64,000 nt of DNA. Origin: Tenacibaculum sp. 190130A14a (GTDB lineage: Bacteria; Bacteroidota; Bacteroidia; Flavobacteriales; Flavobacteriaceae). This document shows, in pieces, positions 44,014 through 53,264 of this stretch; the first letter of the stretch is position 1, and every line of letters starts with the position of its first letter. The translations under genes and the position numbers were made by a program. Below the pieces are notes generated by a model. The model was given only the letters and a program-made list of their open reading frames with translations. It ran no database searches and was not told the origin of the DNA. The stretch is from the NCBI RefSeq assembly GCF_964048965.1, contig NZ_OZ040189.1, forward strand, positions 1,612,001 through 1,676,000, given 5' to 3'.

Positions 44014-45246
44014 ATGAGCTCAATATTAAATAATGATAATTTAGCGTCTTCTAAAATGATGCACGCACTTCCAGTTGAAGCATATACTTCACAGGAGTGG
44101 TTTGATTTAGAAATGAAGCATCTTTTCTCTACTACTTGGCAATATGCTGGTTTAGTAGAAGATGTAGCAAATCCTGGAGATTATATTTCTGTGCAAGCGG
44201 GATTGAATAATATATTTATTGTAAAGGGAAGAGATCATCGTTTAAGAGCTTTTCATAATATGTGTCGTCATAGAGGAACACAATTGTTAAGAGCAGTGGG
44301 GAAAAATCAAAAAGCCATTACTTGTCCTTATCACGATTGGACCTATGATTTAGAGGGGAAACTGGTTAGTATTCCTAAAAAAGAACAAGAGTTTCCTGAT
44401 TTAAATGGTAAAGAATTGCATGAGTGTGACTTAAATCTACACGAAGCTTCAGTAGATATTTTTAAAGGAATGCTTTTTGTGCATCCGGAAAAGAATGCTT
44501 CAAGTATTATGGAATTTTTTGGTGAAGTGGAACCTTATTTAGGCCCACACGTAGTTGAAGAATTGGTAGAATGGAGTGAAACAGATGGAGCACCTTTTTA
44601 TGCCAAAGAAATTCAATCTAACTGGAAAATTGTCGTAGAAAATTATATTGATCATTATCATTTAGCACATTTACACGAAGGAACCTTAAATATGTACGAT
44701 CATTCAAAAGCAGAGTTTGGGTGGAAAGGTCCGCACTATTGGTTTTATGAACCTTTGGTTGATGATTATTTACAAGATGTAGATAATGCTGCGCAATTTC
44801 CACTAATTGAAAGCGTGCCTAGAGAAAAAATAGGAGCCTATGTACCTTGGTTATTTCCTAATATTGGTATTACCGAAGGAGAGGCTCAATGGAATACTTT
44901 TCATGCGATTCCATTAGCACCAGATAGGACATTGGTAGTAATTAGGTCTAAAGTTGAAAATAAAAGTGAATGGGAGTTTACCAAACAATATGCAAAGTCT
45001 TCTATGAGTAAAGTTTGGCAGCATTATGGTAATAAAGGAAAGTATGAGGGAGAAAAAGATGATCCAATGGCTTCTGGAGATTTCATGGCTGAAGATATTT
45101 ATGCGTGTGAACAACAACAAAAATCGTTAAGCTCGCCGTATTTTAGTGTTGGTGCCAGAGCAGTTAGAGGAGAATATGCTATAATGCGATTTCAGGAAGA
45201 AGTAAAAAAATGGATGGAAGCTCATGGGGCTTTTGATAAAAAATAA
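44014..45246 (+). CDS. Rieske non-heme iron oxygenase, alpha subunit
   Basis: A 410-aa aromatic-ring-hydroxylating-dioxygenase type protein. The Rieske 2Fe-2S ligands are Cys84, His86, Cys104 and His107 (NMCRHRGTQ, TCPYHDWT). The catalytic iron ligands are His216 and His221, bridged by Asp213 (ENYIDHYHLAHLHEG), with a later Asp in FMAEDIYACEQQ as the third ligand. It takes electrons from the reductase two genes downstream. The nearest named families I can think of are choline, carnitine and glycine-betaine monooxygenases; the substrate is not clear, and an envelope lipid or a quaternary amine are both open. Confidence 0.92.
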   Translation: MSSILNNDNLASSKMMHALPVEAYTSQEWFDLEMKHLFSTTWQYAGLVEDVANPGDYISVQAGLNNIFIVKGRDHRLRAFHNMCRHRGTQLLRAVGKNQKAITCPYHDWTYDLEGKLVSIPKKEQEFPDLNGKELHECDLNLHEASVDIFKGMLFVHPEKNASSIMEFFGEVEPYLGPHVVEELVEWSETDGAPFYAKEIQSNWKIVVENYIDHYHLAHLHEGTLNMYDHSKAEFGWKGPHYWFYEPLVDDYLQDVDNAAQFPLIESVPREKIGAYVPWLFPNIGITEGEAQWNTFHAIPLAPDRTLVVIRSKVENKSEWEFTKQYAKSSMSKVWQHYGNKGKYEGEKDDPMASGDFMAEDIYACEQQQKSLSSPYFSVGARAVRGEYAIMRFQEEVKKWMEAHGAFDKK

Positions 45247-45256
45247 AAGAAATAAG

Positions 45257-45868
45257 ATGAGAAAAATTGTATTAGGGTTAATGATTGTTTTAGCAGCCTG
45301 TAATACTGCACAGAATAAAAAGGACGCTTCACAACCTTCACAAGATAATTTGAATATAGAGAACAAAGAAGTAATTGTATTAAAAGTAAATGCTCAAGAA
45401 GTAGATTGTTACGGAGCTCATGGTAAACAAAAATGTTTACAGATTAAAGAGTTAGGGGTAGATAGTACTTGGAAAAATCAATATGAAGGAATAGAGGGGT
45501 TTAATTATAGTTCAGGGTTTGTATACAATTTACAGGTGGAAAAGATAGCATTAAAAGAAGCACCTCAAGATGCATCCTCAATTTTTTACAAACTCATAGA
45601 AGTGTTGAAAAAAGAAAAACCAATTACAGATGAAGAATTGGCAAAGTTTCCAATTTTAGAAGTTACTGAAATAAGAAATGGAAAAGATGGCTACACGGCT
45701 ATTTTAAAAGACGATAAAGAAGGATTATATACCTGCACGATTAGTATTCCAAATCTAGAAGATAATTATGTGCAATTAAAAGTAGGAGATAAAGTGAGAA
45801 TAGCAGGAGAATATGCCGAAAGTTATCCTGTACAAATCTTTGCAAAACGAATTTTAAAAGAAGAATAA
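45257..45868 (+). CDS. DUF4377-containing lipoprotein
   Basis: A 203-aa lipoprotein with lipobox LAAC (Cys17) from the ATG at 45257. Near residues 50-100 it has VDCYGAHGKQKCLQIKE and IEGFNYSSGFVYNLQV, the DUF4377 pattern with two conserved cysteines, followed by a second small beta domain with YTCTISIPNLEDNYVQLK. An upstream ATG at 45224 lies inside the Rieske gene. It sits between the Rieske oxygenase and its reductase. Function unknown. Confidence 0.82.
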   Translation: MRKIVLGLMIVLAACNTAQNKKDASQPSQDNLNIENKEVIVLKVNAQEVDCYGAHGKQKCLQIKELGVDSTWKNQYEGIEGFNYSSGFVYNLQVEKIALKEAPQDASSIFYKLIEVLKKEKPITDEELAKFPILEVTEIRNGKDGYTAILKDDKEGLYTCTISIPNLEDNYVQLKVGDKVRIAGEYAESYPVQIFAKRILKEE

Positions 45869-45869
45869 G

Positions 45870-46937
45870 ATGTCTAAGTTTCATAAATTAAAAGTACTGG
45901 AAGTAAAGAAAGAAACGAATGATTCCGTTTCGGTATCCTTTGATGTTCCTAATGAACTATATGAAACGTTTAATTTCAAAGCAGGACAATATGTAACTTT
46001 AAAGTTTATATTAAACGGAGAAGAAGCAAGACGCTCTTATTCCTTATGTAGCAGTCCAGTATTGGAAGAACCTTTAAAAGTAGGAGTAAAGCGCGTAAAA
46101 AAAGGATTGGTATCAAATCATATTAATGATAATTTAAATTCAGGAGATATAGTTGAAGTGATGGCTCCTGATGGACGTTTTTTTGCGGATGTTCAAAAAG
46201 AAAACTATAAGACCTACTATTTATTTGCTGCCGGAAGTGGAATTACTCCAATACTTTCTATTTTAAGAACAGTATTACTAACAGAAGAGAATAGCTACGT
46301 AAACATGATTTATGGGAATAGAAACCAAGAGACCATTATGTTTAAAGAAGAACTAGAAGCTTTGAAAAAAGAATTTCCTGAAAGGTTTGCCTTGGTGCAT
46401 ACTTTAAGTAAGCCAAAAAGCAGTTTTTGGTCGTCTAAAAATAAAATGGAGTACCGAAAAGGAAGAGTAGATAAAGAAGCTATAGAGTGGTTTGTTAATG
46501 AATTTCCACCTTATGCACAAAATACCGAATACTTTATTTGTGGGCCAGGTAGTATGATTGAAAATACGCAAAAAATATTACAAAGCATAGATGTTCCTGA
46601 TTCAAGAATTTTTATTGAAAGTTTTGGAGGGGGAACTATTGAAGAAACAATAGAAGCTATAGAGAATGCGCATTTAACTGCTAATTTAGATGGAGAAATA
46701 ATTAAAGTAAGTATTTCGAAAGGGAAGACCATTTTAAGAACATTATTAGATAACAAATATGACCCACCTTATTCATGTGAAGGAGGCGTATGTTCTAGTT
46801 GTATGTGTAAATTGAATAAAGGAGAAGTTTTTATGAAAAAGAACCTTGCTTTATCTGAAGAAGATGTAAAAGAAGGATATATTTTAAGTTGTCAAAGTGT
46901 TCCGTTGACACCAGATATAGAAATTGCATTTGAATAA
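45870..46937 (+). CDS. Flavin/2Fe-2S reductase of the Rieske oxygenase
   Basis: A 355-aa ferredoxin-NADPH reductase type protein. The FAD domain has RRSYSLCSSP; the NAD(P) domain GSGITPILSILRTVL and YFICGPGSMIE; the C-terminal plant-type ferredoxin has Cys303, Cys308, Cys311 and Cys341 (SCEGGVCSSCMCKL, LSCQ). This order (FAD-NAD-2Fe-2S) is that of PaaE-like reductases that supply electrons to oxygenases. It is the last gene of the operon, 1 bp behind the lipoprotein gene. Confidence 0.93.
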   Translation: MSKFHKLKVLEVKKETNDSVSVSFDVPNELYETFNFKAGQYVTLKFILNGEEARRSYSLCSSPVLEEPLKVGVKRVKKGLVSNHINDNLNSGDIVEVMAPDGRFFADVQKENYKTYYLFAAGSGITPILSILRTVLLTEENSYVNMIYGNRNQETIMFKEELEALKKEFPERFALVHTLSKPKSSFWSSKNKMEYRKGRVDKEAIEWFVNEFPPYAQNTEYFICGPGSMIENTQKILQSIDVPDSRIFIESFGGGTIEETIEAIENAHLTANLDGEIIKVSISKGKTILRTLLDNKYDPPYSCEGGVCSSCMCKLNKGEVFMKKNLALSEEDVKEGYILSCQSVPLTPDIEIAFE

Positions 46938-47012
46938 TTGACATGCTAAATCTTTAAGTGTTATTGATTTAATTTGTACATTTAGTGAATAACTTTATCT
47001 CTAAATTACAAA

Positions 47013-49784
47013 TTGAAATTAGTTTTAAAACTCTCATTTTTCTATTGCTTTCTTAGCTGTTTTCATTTCTTTGCTCAAGAATTACCTCCTGTAACTAATT
47101 TTTTTCCTAAAGAATATAAAGGAGAAAAACAGAATTGGGCCATTACTCAAGATAGCGAAAAGACAATATATATAGCCAATAATAAAGGATTGCTAACTTA
47201 TAACGGAGCATCTTGGAAACTATATAATTCTCCTAATGAAACAATAATAAGATCGGTAAAAGTTATCAAGGACAAAGTCTTTACCGGATGTTATATGGAA
47301 TTTGGATATTGGAAAAAAAATGAGTTGGATGAGTTAGAATATACTTCATTATCAGAAACTTTAAAAGATACCTTGATAGAAGACGAACAGTTTTGGAATA
47401 TATTATCTTTTGAAGACAAGGTTGTTTTCCAATCTCTTAACAGAATTTATATATATGACGTCTTAAGTAATGAGTTTAACATATTAGGTTCAAATGAATC
47501 GATAACTAAAACTTATCAAACTAAAAACACGATATACTTTCAAAAGACGAATCTAGGATTGTTTAAGATTGAAAAAGGGAAAGGAGTTTTAGTTTCAGGA
47601 AATATTGTTCTTAAAGAGAATAGAATAATTAATGTGTTTCAAAAGAACGAAGACCTTTTAATATTACTTGAAAATAAAGGGTTTTATTTACTTGCTAAAA
47701 ATGAATTGACAGAATGGAAAACATCTTTAAACTTTACCTTTAATAATGCAAATGTTTATAATGCCATTCAGCTTAAAAATGGGAATTTTGCATTAGGAAC
47801 TATATCAAACGGATTTATCCTTTTAGACTCACAAGGAGAACTCTTGTATCAATTAAATAGAAAAAAGGGATTGAATAACAATACGATACTCTCCCTATAT
47901 GAAGATGTAGATGAGGATATTTGGTTGGGATTAGATAATGGAATTAGCTTGGTTAATGAAGAATCTCCTTTTACAATATTTAATGATTTCATTGGAAACT
48001 TAGGGAGTATATATACATCTACCATTTTTAATGATCATTTGTATTTAGGAACAAATCAAGGTTTGTTTTTTAAAGATTTAAATGGATCAGATGATTTTAA
48101 ACTGGTCAGTGGCACTGAAGGACAAGTTTGGAGTTTAAGAGTAATTGATGAAGTTCTATTCTGTGGACATAATTTAGGAACTTTTACAATAAATGATGGT
48201 ATTGCTAATCAAGTTTCTAATATTGAAGGAACTTGGGATTTTAAAAAGATAAATGACTCGCTAGTATTACAAGGAAATTATGATGGGCTTTATGTATTGA
48301 AAAAAGATAATCAGTTATGGAGTTTGAGAAACAAAATAGAAGGGTTTAATATTTCTTCAAAACAATTTGAAATATTAAAAAATAGACAAGTATTTGTAAA
48401 TCATGAATATAAAGGGGTGTATGAACTTAACATAAATTCAGATTATACTTCAACGAATAAAATACAAAAAGATACGATTAACCTAGGAGTACATTCAAGT
48501 ATTGCTTCATATCAAAATAAACTCTATTTAGCTTATAAAAAAGGAATCTTTGGCTATGAAGAAGATACATCTTCCTTTATAAAAGATACCATTTTGAGTA
48601 AAGTTTATAAGGATGATTTCATTTCAGGTAAACTAGTGATACAAGACAATGAAATGTGGGCGTTTACAAAGTCTAGTTTAGTACAAGTAACACCAAGTAA
48701 ACTTTCTAATGGGATTGAAATTAGAAAAATTCCATTAGATAATATAAAGCGAAATAGTGTGGTTGGTTATGAGAATATTTTAAAAATAGAAAAAGACAAA
48801 TATTTATTATGTTCTTCTTCAGGGTATATAATTATTAACACATCTAAGGTTCCTAAAAAAGAATTTGATATAACTCTGAATAAAGTACTCTTAAAAGATA
48901 ATCAATTAGATATAAAGGTAAAAGGCATTTTTAAAAATCATGAGAATAATTTGACCTTTACTTATAATGTAGCAGAATTTGATAAATTCTTTTTACCTGA
49001 GTATCAATATCAGTTAAAAGGCTTGGAAAATAAATGGAGTCAATGGTCTACCAGTTTTTCAAAAACTTTTGAAAGTTTGCCGTATGGGAGTTATACTTTT
49101 TTGGTAAGAGGTAGAGTAGGAAACAAGATGTCTAAGAATGAGGCTAGTTACTCTTTTGAAATTAAGAAGCCTTGGTACGCGAGTAACTTAATGTTAGTAG
49201 TTTATACAATAACTTTTATCTTGTTTTCCGTAGCCATGCACGTGATGTATAGAAGGTATTATAAAAAACAACAAAGAAGAATTATTCAAGAAAATCAAAA
49301 GGAACTTAAAATAGCTCAAATAGAAAATGAAAAAGAAATCATACGAATTCGAAATGAAAAGTTAAGACAAGATTTCAAAGACAAGAGTAAAGAACTGGCT
49401 TCTTCTATTATGAGTGTTGTAAAGAAAAATGAACTATTAACAGCCATCAAAAATCAAATAGTTAAAGTAGATAACAAAAATTTAAAACCGGTTATCGATT
49501 TGATAGATCAAAGTTTAAAAGATAATGACGATTGGGAGTTTTTCCAAGAAGCATTTAATAATGCTGATAGTGAGTTTTTAAAACGTTTGAAAAGTTTACA
49601 TCCTAATTTATCTCCAAATGATTTAAAACTATGTGCCTATTTGCGTCTAAATTTATCTTCTAAAGAAATAGCTCCACTTTTTAATATATCGGTAAGAAGT
49701 GTAGAGATTAAACGTTACAGATTGCGTAAAAAAATGAATTTACAGCACGAAAATAACCTTGTTGACTATATTTTGAACCTTTAA
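47013..49784 (+). CDS. SusR-like sensor/transcriptional regulator (Y_Y_Y and LuxR-type HTH)
   Basis: A 923-aa membrane regulator with an apparent TTG start and a signal peptide (cut after FFAQ). Residues about 30-630 are beta-propeller repeats of the ligand-sensing kind (for example DEDIWLGLDNGISLV). A Y_Y_Y domain (about 640-720: YQLKGLENKWSQWS) leads to a TM helix (AMHVMYRRYY after LMLVVYTITFILFS), a coiled coil and a LuxR-type HTH (LSPNDLKLCAYLRLNLSSKE, then ISVRSVEIKRYRLRKKMNL). It is the likely glucan sensor that switches on the PUL, which follows immediately. There is no kinase domain, so it is a one-component regulator. Confidence 0.9.
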   Translation: MKLVLKLSFFYCFLSCFHFFAQELPPVTNFFPKEYKGEKQNWAITQDSEKTIYIANNKGLLTYNGASWKLYNSPNETIIRSVKVIKDKVFTGCYMEFGYWKKNELDELEYTSLSETLKDTLIEDEQFWNILSFEDKVVFQSLNRIYIYDVLSNEFNILGSNESITKTYQTKNTIYFQKTNLGLFKIEKGKGVLVSGNIVLKENRIINVFQKNEDLLILLENKGFYLLAKNELTEWKTSLNFTFNNANVYNAIQLKNGNFALGTISNGFILLDSQGELLYQLNRKKGLNNNTILSLYEDVDEDIWLGLDNGISLVNEESPFTIFNDFIGNLGSIYTSTIFNDHLYLGTNQGLFFKDLNGSDDFKLVSGTEGQVWSLRVIDEVLFCGHNLGTFTINDGIANQVSNIEGTWDFKKINDSLVLQGNYDGLYVLKKDNQLWSLRNKIEGFNISSKQFEILKNRQVFVNHEYKGVYELNINSDYTSTNKIQKDTINLGVHSSIASYQNKLYLAYKKGIFGYEEDTSSFIKDTILSKVYKDDFISGKLVIQDNEMWAFTKSSLVQVTPSKLSNGIEIRKIPLDNIKRNSVVGYENILKIEKDKYLLCSSSGYIIINTSKVPKKEFDITLNKVLLKDNQLDIKVKGIFKNHENNLTFTYNVAEFDKFFLPEYQYQLKGLENKWSQWSTSFSKTFESLPYGSYTFLVRGRVGNKMSKNEASYSFEIKKPWYASNLMLVVYTITFILFSVAMHVMYRRYYKKQQRRIIQENQKELKIAQIENEKEIIRIRNEKLRQDFKDKSKELASSIMSVVKKNELLTAIKNQIVKVDNKNLKPVIDLIDQSLKDNDDWEFFQEAFNNADSEFLKRLKSLHPNLSPNDLKLCAYLRLNLSSKEIAPLFNISVRSVEIKRYRLRKKMNLQHENNLVDYILNL

Positions 49785-49794
49785 AAACTTAACA

Positions 49795-49817
49795 CTTCTG
49801 TTTTAAGAAGGTTTTTT
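49795..49817 (+). terminator. Weak terminator after the regulator gene
   Basis: CTTCT (49795-49799) pairs with AGAAG (49806-49810) with a 6-nt loop, then GTTTTTT. The stem is short. Confidence 0.4.
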
Positions 49818-49837
49818 ACCTATACATCACCTATACA
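49818..49837. promoter_or_regulatory. Direct repeat ACCTATACA upstream of the PUL
   Basis: ACCTATACA at 49818-49826 is repeated exactly at 49829-49837, 11 bp apart or about one helical turn. It is in the 298-bp space between the regulator and the first PUL gene (start 50083), and could be the regulator's site. Besides this and a weak terminator I see nothing certain in that space; poly-T stretches follow. Confidence 0.5.
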
Positions 49838-50082
49838 ACCATGTTTTTTACAGTGTTTTTTGTTTAAATAAAAGATTGTGATTTTTGCTGTTTAAATTAG
49901 TTTCTATTGGTTTAACTGTAAAAAAAAACGGTTTTTTTTACTCTGTATATTTTTTGTTGAGGTCTTTTTTGTTAATTCTGTAAATTATAGATGTAAATTT
50001 ATTGAGTAAACATTCAGTTTTACAATTGCTATCAATAGCAGAATGAATAACTATTGTAAAAAGGATAAAAACTCAACATATA

Positions 50083-53000
50083 ATGAAAGTAATTTTAAGA
50101 ATAACATTACTTTTTTTTACATTAAACTTTTATAGTCAAGCTCAAAAAGTAGCTGTTGTAAAAAATAAAGAAGGAATTAAATTGACAGTTAACGATAAGC
50201 CATTTATTATTAATGGTGTCAATTGGGATTATGTTCCTATAGGTACAACTATTACTGACCCTGGAATTTGGAATCAATCTGATGATATCATAAAATCAGC
50301 CCTAGATTCTGAAATGTCTCTTCTAAAAAACATGGGGGTAAATGCTATTAGAACTTATAATTTGAAACCTCGATGGATTACTTATATCTATGATAGGTAT
50401 GGTATCTATACAATGCTCAATATTACTTTTGGAGCATATGGATTAACAATTAATGGTGCCTGGGTACCTGAAACAGATTATGCAGATCCAGCAACTAAGA
50501 AAGTGTTAATGAAGGAGGCTACTGATATGGCCAAAACATATAAGAATACTAGAGGGTTGCTATTATATATGATAGGTAATGAGAATAATTATCATTTAGT
50601 TTGGAAAGGAACCGAAACAGAAGATATTCCAATACCCAAAAGTAAAGGAGAAGAAACTAGAGTTGCTGCAAGAGCACTATACAGAGCTTTTAATGAAGCA
50701 GTAAAAGAGGTAAAGAAGATAGATACGTCTCACCCTGTAGCTATTTGTAATGGAGATCTAGGGTTTTTAGATATCGTTAAGGAAGAATGTACAGATATAG
50801 ATATCTATGGTACCAATATGTATAGAGGGAAAAACTTTACAGATGCTTTTGATCGAGTTAAAAAGGAATTGAACCTTCCAGTTTTATTAGCAGAATTTGG
50901 TTCAGATGCATATAATGCAAGAGATGGGAAAGAAGATCAGGCAATGCAGGCTTTTTATGATGTAGAAAACTGGAAAGATATTTATTCCAATGCAGCTGGT
51001 TTAGGAAAGGCAGGAAATGCCCTTGGTGGATTTACCTTTCAATTTAGTGATGGTTGGTGGAAATATGGTCAAACGAAAAACTTAGATGTTCATGATAACA
51101 ATGCATCTTGGAGTAATGGAGGGTATGCTAGAGATATAGCTAGACCAGGTGATAATAATATGAATGAAGAATGGTTTGGTATCTGTGCAAAAGGACCAAC
51201 CGATGCGCGTGGTTTATATCAATTATACCCGAGAGCCGCTTACTATGCATTACAACAAGTTCATAAGTTGAATCCTTATGATAATGGAATGACTTTAGAT
51301 TTCCTCAATAATTATTTTGAAGGAATTAATGTAATGGATGCTGTTTTGAAAGCAAGAGGAGATCAAGCAGCTTTAAAAGCACAAGAAGGAGGGAAGATTA
51401 AGATAAGTCAATTAAGAGCAGAGTTTACTACTTTTTATACAGGAGGAAGTTTATTAACCACACCAGAAACTCCTGATCCAATACAGAATAGATATCCAAA
51501 TCAAACAGGATTTGACTTTATGCATTCATATTACATTGGTATAGAAGGAAAACCTTCAGATAATATGAGAGCAGAAGTAAACTTTAATGTTATTGGAGAA
51601 GTAGCTGAAAATCCGATAGATGAAATCTTTTACGAAAATAGAGCAAGACCAATAGAAGATGTAAACACAGCTAATGGCAATGTTACGTTGGGAGATGTAA
51701 ATAGAGTAAATGTTTACAATGCCTCATTTGAGTGGAATGCAAAAGATTTTAACCTGAGAGGATTTTATAGAACAGGACATTATCATTGGGGATATGAAGG
51801 AGATTTCTTCGGATTATATCCAGAAGCAAATTACGGACCCAATTTAGATATTTATGGAGGTGAGATATTAGGTGTTGAGATAGACGGAAAAAGATCATTA
51901 AAAGGATTAAAAGTAGCTGCTGGTCCGCAATTATGGTGGGGAGCAAACCCTACAATGCTATTAAAGTATTCAAAGAATGTTGGAGGGATAGATGTCACAG
52001 GGATTTATCATAGAGATATTAATACTGATTTAGAGTTTGATCAAACGGGTAGACGAATTTTAAACAACAATCAAGTTCGAAGTGGTGTTATACCGCCATG
52101 GCCAACAGAAAGAGCCACTTTAGTATTTGAAAAGAAATTTGGAAACATAGGAGTAACCCTAGGGGGAATATGGGCGGGGAGTCCGTTAAATGGAAGTTTA
52201 TTTCAAGATGTTAGAGGAACTTCAGGAAATTACATAGTTTACACAGATAAGATTAACTCAGATGATAATTGGGGAGGTAAAGCTAAAGTAACTTATCAAA
52301 AAGGACGCTTTAACTGGTATGCCCAAGGAAGTATTATGGGATTGGTAGCCAATGGAGGTGCGGATCAAACACAAACATTTACTGGTTGGAAATTAAGGGA
52401 TAATGGAAGTGGAAATCAAACCAACTTTTTATCAGGGTTTACTTATAGTTTCGGAAATTTTCAGGTAGCACCTAACTTCTTATGGCAGAAACCTATTGTA
52501 GATGCAATGCCTAATGATGTAACGGGACCGGGTAGATTGAGAAATGTTATTGATGATCCTTTTGTGGTAAGAGCAAATAGAGAAACTACAGCAGGAGAAA
52601 TACTATTCACTTACGATCCAACACCAGGAACCTGGATGTATCAGTGGGATAATGATAGAAAGGAAGATGCAAAGTTTGCAATGAATCTTGGTTTTGTATA
52701 CAGACATTTACCAACTACGCAAGATGCACATATTGGTTTTTTAGCTGATCGATCGTTTTTTGCTTTCAATAATTCAGCACCAGCCGAGGATTTATGGGAA
52801 GTACACTCAAGAGTGGTCTCTAAAATTAGTCCAGATTTTGGATTGATAGCCAACATTTATGCAGGGAACGGACAGGCAAATGGTGATAGTCAACGTACCA
52901 TAGACCGTTTTGGAACAGATATAAGAGTCATTTATAAAAAAATGAAAATCATTGGAGGTGTGAAGGTTAATGATTGGGGACCATTTGATTATCATAGAGA

Positions 53001-53253
53001 TTTTAATTTGACATTTCCGCTTCAGTTAATGTTAGATTTTTCTACCTCTGTAGGAAAGCAAGATTGGTTTATTCTTCCAAATACTAAAATTGGAATTAGA
53101 GGAACTTGGCGTTCATTAGATGAGTTTTCACCCAGATATGCTCCCAATGAAACACTGCCATTTGCAAACTCACCAATTATAAGTCCAGTAGGATTTGGAA
53201 ACGGAACAGAGTGGGAAATAAGAACATACATTCACATCAACATAGGAAAATAA
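50083..53253 (+). CDS. Clan GH-A glycoside hydrolase fused to a predicted outer-membrane barrel
   Basis: A 1056-aa secreted protein (signal peptide cut near YSQA, residue 20). Residues about 40-420 are a TIM barrel of clan GH-A (GH2-C-like): the acid/base is expected at Glu167 in MIGNENNYH and the nucleophile at Glu271 in LLAEFGSDAY. From about 460 to the end it has long repeated strand pairs (YYIGIEGKPSDNMRAEVNFN, FNLRGFYRTGHYHWGYEGDF, WEIRTYIHINIGK), the pattern of an outer-membrane beta-barrel. The exact GH family is unclear (GH2- or GH158-like are options). It is the first PUL gene and should act on beta-1,3-glucan chains. Confidence 0.75.
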   Translation: MKVILRITLLFFTLNFYSQAQKVAVVKNKEGIKLTVNDKPFIINGVNWDYVPIGTTITDPGIWNQSDDIIKSALDSEMSLLKNMGVNAIRTYNLKPRWITYIYDRYGIYTMLNITFGAYGLTINGAWVPETDYADPATKKVLMKEATDMAKTYKNTRGLLLYMIGNENNYHLVWKGTETEDIPIPKSKGEETRVAARALYRAFNEAVKEVKKIDTSHPVAICNGDLGFLDIVKEECTDIDIYGTNMYRGKNFTDAFDRVKKELNLPVLLAEFGSDAYNARDGKEDQAMQAFYDVENWKDIYSNAAGLGKAGNALGGFTFQFSDGWWKYGQTKNLDVHDNNASWSNGGYARDIARPGDNNMNEEWFGICAKGPTDARGLYQLYPRAAYYALQQVHKLNPYDNGMTLDFLNNYFEGINVMDAVLKARGDQAALKAQEGGKIKISQLRAEFTTFYTGGSLLTTPETPDPIQNRYPNQTGFDFMHSYYIGIEGKPSDNMRAEVNFNVIGEVAENPIDEIFYENRARPIEDVNTANGNVTLGDVNRVNVYNASFEWNAKDFNLRGFYRTGHYHWGYEGDFFGLYPEANYGPNLDIYGGEILGVEIDGKRSLKGLKVAAGPQLWWGANPTMLLKYSKNVGGIDVTGIYHRDINTDLEFDQTGRRILNNNQVRSGVIPPWPTERATLVFEKKFGNIGVTLGGIWAGSPLNGSLFQDVRGTSGNYIVYTDKINSDDNWGGKAKVTYQKGRFNWYAQGSIMGLVANGGADQTQTFTGWKLRDNGSGNQTNFLSGFTYSFGNFQVAPNFLWQKPIVDAMPNDVTGPGRLRNVIDDPFVVRANRETTAGEILFTYDPTPGTWMYQWDNDRKEDAKFAMNLGFVYRHLPTTQDAHIGFLADRSFFAFNNSAPAEDLWEVHSRVVSKISPDFGLIANIYAGNGQANGDSQRTIDRFGTDIRVIYKKMKIIGGVKVNDWGPFDYHRDFNLTFPLQLMLDFSTSVGKQDWFILPNTKIGIRGTWRSLDEFSPRYAPNETLPFANSPIISPVGFGNGTEWEIRTYIHINIGK

Positions 53254-53264
53254 AGAACTATATA

